A stretch of DNA of 64,000 bases from Scytalidium lignicola. Lineage: Eukaryota; Ascomycota; Leotiomycetes. Location: assembly GCA_002812745.2 (NCBI GenBank), contig NCSJ02000167.1, positions 27,558-91,557 of the forward strand, written 5' to 3'. How positions within the stretch are numbered: the first letter of the stretch is position 1; every line of letters begins with the position of its first letter. The notes below the pieces were generated by a model. That model was not told the origin of the DNA and ran no database searches. It saw only the letters and a list, made by a program, of their open reading frames with translations. Below, in pieces: positions 57,842 through 64,000 of the stretch. A program made the translations under genes and the position numbers.

Positions 57842-59999
57842 ATGAGCCCGCTGCTCGACTTCACCACTGGGAAATTGCAGCCTTTTTCGCATTCTTGTGC
57901 TCACTGCACTTCAATGTCGTCTCACTACTCTCCGAATAGCCCCTCGAGCACTTGGCCGCTCGTTCCTCCCCGCAAGCCTCTGCCCCCTTCGAGCAATATT
58001 CATCTCGGAGAAAGTCCTACGACAGCAACAGCCTCGGCGCTTAGCCACCCCAGCATTGGTTATTCTACTCTACCTCCAGATGACTCGAATCTAGACACAA
58101 TATTCGAACACCTAAACGTATCTCGATCTCCGACGCTGTCTACCACACGGAGCCGACGATCAATTAGCAGAACGGCATCGCCATCCGTCAGCGCTCAGAA
58201 TCTGGGAGAAGATGTCGAATCTGCTGCTTGCCAGCCTCGTCCCCCGAATGATGCTGGTAGTGAGGAGAAACTACAGCCATACTATGGTCCAGCCTTTGTT
58301 CCCAAAAAAGATGCAGTCAGCACCTACTGGATATGGGAAGCGTCAGCCTGTCTAGTCAGCCTTTTGTATATGGCCGCTATTATTGGTGTCCTTGCGTATG
58401 AAGATGGCAAGCAGCTGGATCAATGGGGCCTTCTGATTGCGCCAAATGCCGTCGTGTCGTTCCTTGCAACCATTGCCAAATCATCCTTCCTTCTGGCCAT
58501 TGAGCAAATCCTCTCTCAGCTCAAATGGCTTAATTTTCTGCGACACTCGAGTCCTCTCACGGACTTGAAGCTTTTCGACGAAGTCAGCCGCGGCCCCCTT
58601 GGGTCAATCAAACTAATCCTTTCCAAACACCGAAAAGCGCTTCTAGGGACCACCGCGGCTGTGGTCCTACTACTAGCCGGCCTGATCGATCCCTTTGTCC
58701 AGCTTGTGTTCTCGTTTCCCTCGCAGCCTTCAATTGATCAGTCTGTTCAAGCCACCTTCCCCATTGCCAATTTGTACGACCCGGACAGCCTCATCCTTGA
58801 CCAACGAGGAAAGAACACCGATGGTAAAGACTCCAGTACTTATGCAGACTTTAAGGCTGACGAAGATGACAGCTACTTCCATGAGTCTTTCCATGCAAGC
58901 TGCAGTTATTAGGGGCCTCTACAACCAAACTTTTCAGCCGTCGTTCAATTGTCAGACTGGGAACTGTACTTGGCCAGGAGACATCACTACCCTTGCTGTA
59001 TGTGCATCTTGCACGAACATCACTTCAAAAATGAGTAAGGCCTGCGCCCATGCACCACATCAGCCAAATTCATTCACGTGCACTTATACCTTCCCCAGCA
59101 AGAATCGTCTTAGCTCTACTTACTTCTTAGATGAAACAGACAGTACGGCGCAGCTTACTCGTTGGAATTCTTCATCTATAGCGGGAGGAGGCAACCTCGG
59201 CACAGAAGTCAATGGACAGGCCATCCTTAGCGGATTTGAAGCTATCCAGGTTTTCCCCATAGCCTTCGGAACGCCCATGCCCATACACGCGTGGGAATGC
59301 AGTTTATCTCTGTGCTTGAAAACCTACGCGACAGTTGAAATAACGAACAGCGCTGCCAATTTGTCTTCCTCTACTAAACAACCTCTCTTTGCATTTGATA
59401 CTCCTAACACTGTATATGGTGCGGACCAACAGTGGTTAAACTTGACCACTCGGTCAAAACCCACAGAAAGCAGCTCCAACTACACGATCAGACGAGCGGA
59501 CTTTTACAATACCGGAAACTATCTATCCACAATGTTTACTGCAGCATGGTCGGACGGTGGCGGCGTTGATTCCTCTCAAGCTGGCGTGCCATCGGTTGGT
59601 CCTCAGTTGGCCACCTCATCTAACCTCAGTGAATCGATGGCCATACTCGCAACCAGCATGGCGGAAGCTATTCGTACCGGTCCCAACAGCACCACAATCT
59701 CCGGAAATTCGTATGTACAAAAGACGTTCATCCATGTCAGTTGGGGCTGGTTGGCACTGCCTCTTACCCTCATACTCTCGAGCGGCGTTATGCTCTTCTT
59801 AGTAGCCTACAGAACGCGTAAAGAAGGCCTCCCTGCCTGGAAAAATGACCATTTAGCCATGCTCTTTTCCAGGATGGAGGGGTCGGAGTATCAAAACATC
59901 TCCTCTCGAGCTGGATCCAAAGACCTGGAGAACATCGCACGAGATATTCATGTCCAGTTAAGTCAGGATGGTCGGATGCTGTTTATACAGACTGAATAA
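57842..59999 (+). CDS. DUF3176-family membrane protein
   Basis: A fungal plasma- or endomembrane protein of unknown function. Two exons (57842-58823 and 58873-59999) are joined across a 49-nt intron (GTAAAG, CTGAC branch, ACAG), giving 702 residues; without the intron the gene looks frameshifted. Layout: a Ser/Pro-rich disordered N-terminus, three helices (VSLLYMAAIIGVLA; PNAVVSFLATIAKSSFLL; LGTTAAVVLLLAGLIDP), a large external domain with Cys-rich FNCQTGNCTWP and CASC motifs and many N-glycosylation sequons, a final helix (WLALPLTLILSSGVMLFLVAY) and a short tail with WKNDHLAMLF typical of the family. Intact. Confidence 0.9.
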
Positions 60000-60998
60000 A
60001 AACGTCGGATACAATCAACAACTCAACAGATCTGGGCACAACGCATCATAGATGTCATAGATGTAGAATATAGATTAATCAATGAATAGATGACAAGTGA
60101 TGACGAGAAGCTTGGGGGAACAAGGCTTTGAACTCAAGCATTCAGCGTCACCGTGAATGCATAAACAGGCCTAACAGACCTGGGCCAAGGAAGAGCCAAG
60201 GGTGAGGCTGGGACTATGCAGCCTGCGTTGAAACAGGAAGTGATCATACGAGTCTCAACATCTCTCTATCTTGCAGGGCTCAGGTGGCACTGTTATAAGG
60301 TATGGACTCCAATACAGATTCATTCAATCCCTCAGTGAAAACCGAGCCAATAAAATAGACGGGCATGAACTGTTCATAGGATATAGCCATATTTGCCTAG
60401 CGTGTGATACAGAGTATATTTCTTAGAAGATCTTATAAAGCGCTATGCATCTAACATAGAATCATAATATGTATCTTAGTTACTACCAATATACAAGGCT
60501 ATCATAATCAAGTTACCCGTTCACAATACAACAGGCATGCACATAATGAACGGCACACTCTGTAGATACAACAGCTCAGATTACTACGGTAGATATAGGG
60601 TTGATATTTTGGGTTAGGAAAACTGATACTGTGGAAATTGTTTTAAGAATTTAGTATCCACATCTAGGTTAGCTATCATGAATTTGGAATAGCACCCCGA
60701 ATTCTGATAATTGGTACTCCATTATTATAGCTGTAGTCTGCGGATAGCAATCATATTATGAGACTCTTGCCAGTTGATGGTAGTCTGTATTCACTTAAAT
60801 GTCATTTTCTGGAACCTCATCCAGAGACAATGAGAATGGTAACGACGCCTCAGTTTATAACAATAATAAGGAAAGCATTCCTTGAAATTGGTTAGACAAA
60901 TTATCAATTACACTTTATCTTTATGAGTGAGTGTGCGCCNTTTTANTTTTTTTCATGTAGGTTATTTTTAGCTAGTTATGNAAAAAACTCCCTGGGAC
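60000..60998. other. Intergenic between convergent genes
   Basis: AT-rich; three ambiguous bases lie at about 60940-60981, so assembly is weak there. No feature seen. Confidence 0.55.
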
Positions 60999-63176
60999 TT
61001 AAATATTGGATTTTATTCTTAGATCCCCAGTCTCGGTTGACAGAGAACTTCCATTAGAGGGTCTTTTGACAGAATATGGAATGTCCAGGTACTTGGCAAT
61101 AATCGAAGCTGCCTTTTCACCTACTGCTAGTGCCGTTGCATACGTATTTGCTGCAACATTACTGGGACAGATGGAAAGATCTAATTGCAATTAGTGAGGT
61201 GGCTCAAGTTAGAAACAGGGTCAGAAATTGAAGCTAGGACTAAAGTCTTACCGATGATCTTTAATCCCTTTACACCATAAACATTCAAGTCTGGATCAAC
61301 AACGCCACCAGAATCTCGGGATTTCATAGCACAAGTACCTATACTATGCCATGTGGTATTCACACTTTTTCTGATGAAGGCTCTGATAGTATTGTTATCA
61401 TCTTCTGTGTAAGTGATAGGTACAGGATATCCCTTTGCTGCCGATTCTTTATCCACATAGTCGTAATCCGCCTTTGAGCCAGCTGGGAAGACTGGATGTG
61501 CCGCAACATTCTTCAGCGGGCCACGGTAGTGTGCCATTCTGCGTACAATATCTCTCTGGACTTTGTATCCCCATACTAATTTCTCGACGTCAACTGGATT
61601 AGATAAATATCCACAGTCAAAATAGGGGATATCCGATGGAGATTTGCTTGTAATATGAATTGAACCGCGAGAATATGGATAGGGCGTATAAGGACCACAG
61701 ATAAAGTGTTGGCCTGGTTCAATGACGGAGTGGTCGCCTGGATATACCGCGATTGTAGAGATCAGCATTAATGGTCGTTCCGGGCGCTCCTTAAAATCCT
61801 TCTCCCATGCTTGTCTCAGAGAAGGAGAGAACGACTGCACCTCGATTTCAGAAGGACGAAGCTTGCCAACACAATCGGCACCGTTCCATCCTAAAATATA
61901 TCGAGTGGGACTTCTCTTCTTTTGAATTAAAGCTTCTTCTAGACTGAGACGCCCACTTAGAAATCCATCTAGAGAGCCATCCTTGGTTGAGCTGGACCTG
62001 TATGGATAAAATACAACATTATGATCCTGATAGTTTGTTCCAACCCCCGGAAGGTCTGATACCACTGGTATATCTAAGTCTGACAAGATCTTCCTGCTAC
62101 CGACCCCCGACCGTTCAAGGATCTGAGGAGATCCCAAAGCACCACCAGCTAAAACAACGAGCTTGCGTGCCGCTATGGTTTTGGGAGCCGTACTACCGTC
62201 AGTTGATTGATATTCGACACCGCTTGCACGCTTGCTTTCATCGAACAATATCTTAATGACTTTCGTTTCAGTGGCTACTTGGAGAGAAGTAGTTCCCTCA
62301 TCCAGAAGAGGAAATAGCACACGGTGAGGGACATCTTGTCGAAGTCCGGTTTTTTGATCGATCCACGCGTTCCATTTCTACAACGCTAGTTAGTCCAATG
62401 CTGATGATGAATGGGTTGAGCTTGAGATAGTAACATAGGAGTACCTACACCGATTGCGTCAGACGTTTTCAAATCCGAGACATCCCGAGTGGTGTGAATC
62501 CTAGTTTGCGCCGCTGCGTTGAAGAAGTCCTGCTGGAACTGAGTCTGCGCATTAGTGCCGGGCCCTACTGCGAACTCACCGCTGTAGCCGTGAGTTGATG
62601 TATCAATCGTCGGATCTAGGTCCTGGAAGTTCTCAAACTGCGAGTCATCAGGAAATACCAAGGATGAGAATGGAGAGCCCACCGACCTTCTTTAAGAATG
62701 GAATCATATCTTTCCCAGACCAACCTTCAGTATTCCAGTCATCGAAATCAATCTTCTGGGGGCGAGAATAGACCATGAAGTTGATTGAGCTGCCTCCACC
62801 CAAGCATTGTCCGATAGGAACCACTGCTTCTCTTCCTGCGAGTGCAGGTGACGGCTTAGACACATAAAAAGTAGCTTTGGTTGAACCAGGAGCAACATGA
62901 GAAAGATAAGCTGCAGGGTTGATGACAGAAAGATCGTCTCTTGTGTTAACGCCGTGTTCAAGCACTACGATGGAGAGATTGGGGTCTGCCTTTGCGAGGC
63001 GTGAGGCAACCAGCAAGCCTGTTGTGCCTCCTATCCTGAGCGTCAGCCAGTGGTGTGATTGAGCAAATAGCTGGAGAAGAGGTAGTGGGAGAAGAGCAGG
63101 AATGGTAATTGCACCACTTACCACCAGCAACGACAATGTCGGCCTCTTTGGGGATGCTGGAGAATTTTAACATCAT
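60999..63176 (-). CDS. Alcohol (methanol) oxidase-type GMC flavoenzyme
   Basis: Oxidises a short-chain primary alcohol to an aldehyde with release of hydrogen peroxide. Exons 63176-63122, 63030-62687, 62637-62449, 62377-61252 and 61180-60999 join in phase to 631 residues, close to family length. Features: FAD motif VVAGGGTTGLLVASRLA across intron 1, the alcohol-oxidase block VPIGQCLGGGSSINFMVYSR, the second signature GGALGSPQILERSGVG, and the catalytic pair His in NTTWHSIGTCAM and Asn in NVAANTYATAL. The C-terminus ends KSNI, not an SKL-like tripeptide, whereas yeast methanol oxidases carry a peroxisomal tag (ARF), so location is uncertain. A PEX11 fragment lies far away and is unlikely to be connected. 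Confidence 0.9.
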
Positions 63177-63567
63177 GCCCAAACTGTATGACTAAAAATC
63201 GAATAGAAAGCAATGGGCGAGATGCCGCGGCCTTATAGCAATCAACTGTCTCCTATTTATACCAATCATACAATCCTTGTACTACTGTTCCACTTATCCA
63301 ACCCCAAAGTTAGATTCCCACATAATTCCGTGCTCCCATATGAGCATAGGCTGTGGGTGCTTTCGTATATATAATCTATATATATACAACAAATGCTGCA
63401 ACTCGTCCCACAATGATTCACGAACCATCTTCCCCCCTCATTTCCGCATCACCCCAGATTCTGCTCCGCGTCTGGTCCTTAGTCTAGACCAAGCCGCACC
63501 AGGGCGGAACATCGCGGTATTAATTCCGTAATTATTGTCACTCCCACCAATTGTAGGATCTGGAGCC
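63177..63567. other. Intergenic, promoter side of alcohol oxidase-type gene
   Basis: About 390 bp; a TATATA stretch lies near 63367-63384. Nothing else recognised. Confidence 0.5.
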
Positions 63568-63961
63568 AGAAACGTTCCTAAAGTCGTCTATGTGGGTGTA
63601 TTCATCACCACTTGTGGCATATATCTGGCATTATCAGGAAATATCACATAAACTTCTAATAATTTAGCTGGCTCTTACAAACGTACAGCCAGCATAGCGT
63701 TCCATATTGGCGTTGGCAACCTGGGAGGAGCGATGGCTTCCAATTTTCTAATGCACAGTCGATCAGCCTAAATTCTTGCTTGGCCATGGACTTAAAACCA
63801 TGTTTTGCACTTTTGGTCTGATTGCTGTGGTTGCTTTGAGGATTACCTACATGCGGATTAACAAGAGGAGAGAGGAGATGGGGGATGGTGGACGTGAATA
63901 CACGGATCAACAGCTGTCTCAAATTGGCGACCGAGCACCAACATTCAGATATCAGCTATGA
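63568..63961 (+). pseudogene. C-terminal remnant of a DAL5-type MFS permease
   Basis: Text typical of the last helices of allantoate-permease-family transporters: PKVVYVGVFITTCGIYLALS, then NNLAGSYKRTASIAFHIGVG, NLGGAMASNF, then in a second frame PKFLLGHG, a hydrophobic helix, and the family-type tail YTDQQLSQIGDRAPTFRYQL. Lesions: a TAA at the position where members have Trp (NIT-stop-TSNN), a stop and shift near 63770, and no N-terminal half anywhere upstream. A truncated relic, distinct in sequence from the intact permease at 33.8-35.6 kb. Confidence 0.78.
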
Positions 63962-64000
63962 ACAGTTGAAGCAGTGGCATTAGATTAATCATCCTTCTAA

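Noticed and set aside
58823..58905. Apparent frameshift in the DUF3176 gene
   Set aside because: A 49-nt intron with GTAAAG donor, CTGAC branch and ACAG acceptor joins both frames in phase, so the gene is intact.
1..64000. CRISPR array, prophage or bacterial operon
   Set aside because: Gene structure with spliceosomal introns is fungal nuclear; no regularly spaced repeat-spacer array exists.

Overview
The window is nuclear DNA of a filamentous ascomycete (Pezizomycotina). Evidence: short GT-AG introns (45-180 nt) with CTAAC/CTGAC branch sites, a Zn2Cys6 transcription factor, a HET-domain protein, DUF3176 and DUF924 families, a fungal-type P450, MFS and GMC repertoire, Tc1/mariner-type elements, and stop codons of the kind left by RIP (repeat-induced point mutation). 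I cannot name the genus. Intergenic DNA is AT-rich and abundant, with a few N bases. No PKS, NRPS or terpene synthase is visible, so this looks like an accessory oxidoreductase/transporter region rather than a complete secondary-metabolite cluster.

Layout. 1-6 kb: CYP57-like P450, an intact Tc1-type transposon, and a MITE-like element 3 bp beyond it. 6-10.8 kb: F-box-like gene, a multiply broken gene of a fungal membrane-anchored family, a Dabb-domain gene, and a lectin-fold fragment. 11-17.5 kb: aldehyde dehydrogenase, M20D amidohydrolase, tRNA-Gly, and an MFS transporter with one in-frame TAG. 18-24 kb: GRE2-like reductase, a C2HC+Zn2Cys6 regulator and a secreted-type GMC oxidoreductase. 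24-33 kb: gene-poor DNA around a secreted alpha/beta hydrolase and a decayed FAD amine-oxidase-like gene. 33-44 kb: DAL5-type permease, PEX11 fragment, TauD-type dioxygenase, AMID fragment, broken DUF924 gene and a short-chain dehydrogenase. 45-51.5 kb: F-box gene, a 2,071-bp long-TIR transposon with a stop-riddled transposase, and a choline-dehydrogenase-like GMC gene split by an 801-bp poly(A) insertion flanked by 13-bp target duplications. 52-64 kb: AYR1-like reductase, HET protein, DUF3176 membrane protein, alcohol (methanol) oxidase-type GMC, and a DAL5-type permease remnant.

How the genes may work together (inference). P450, GMC oxidases, reductase, ALDH, amidohydrolase, TauD dioxygenase and permeases would suit uptake and stepwise oxidation of small carbon, nitrogen or sulfur substrates. 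The regulator at 19.8 kb lies between a reductase and a GMC oxidase and may control them. About a third of the genes are broken or fragments, and several breaks are C-to-T/G-to-A type stops, so the region appears to be decaying under transposons and RIP. Exon joins were worked out by hand from splice signals, reading phase and family similarity; no search was run.
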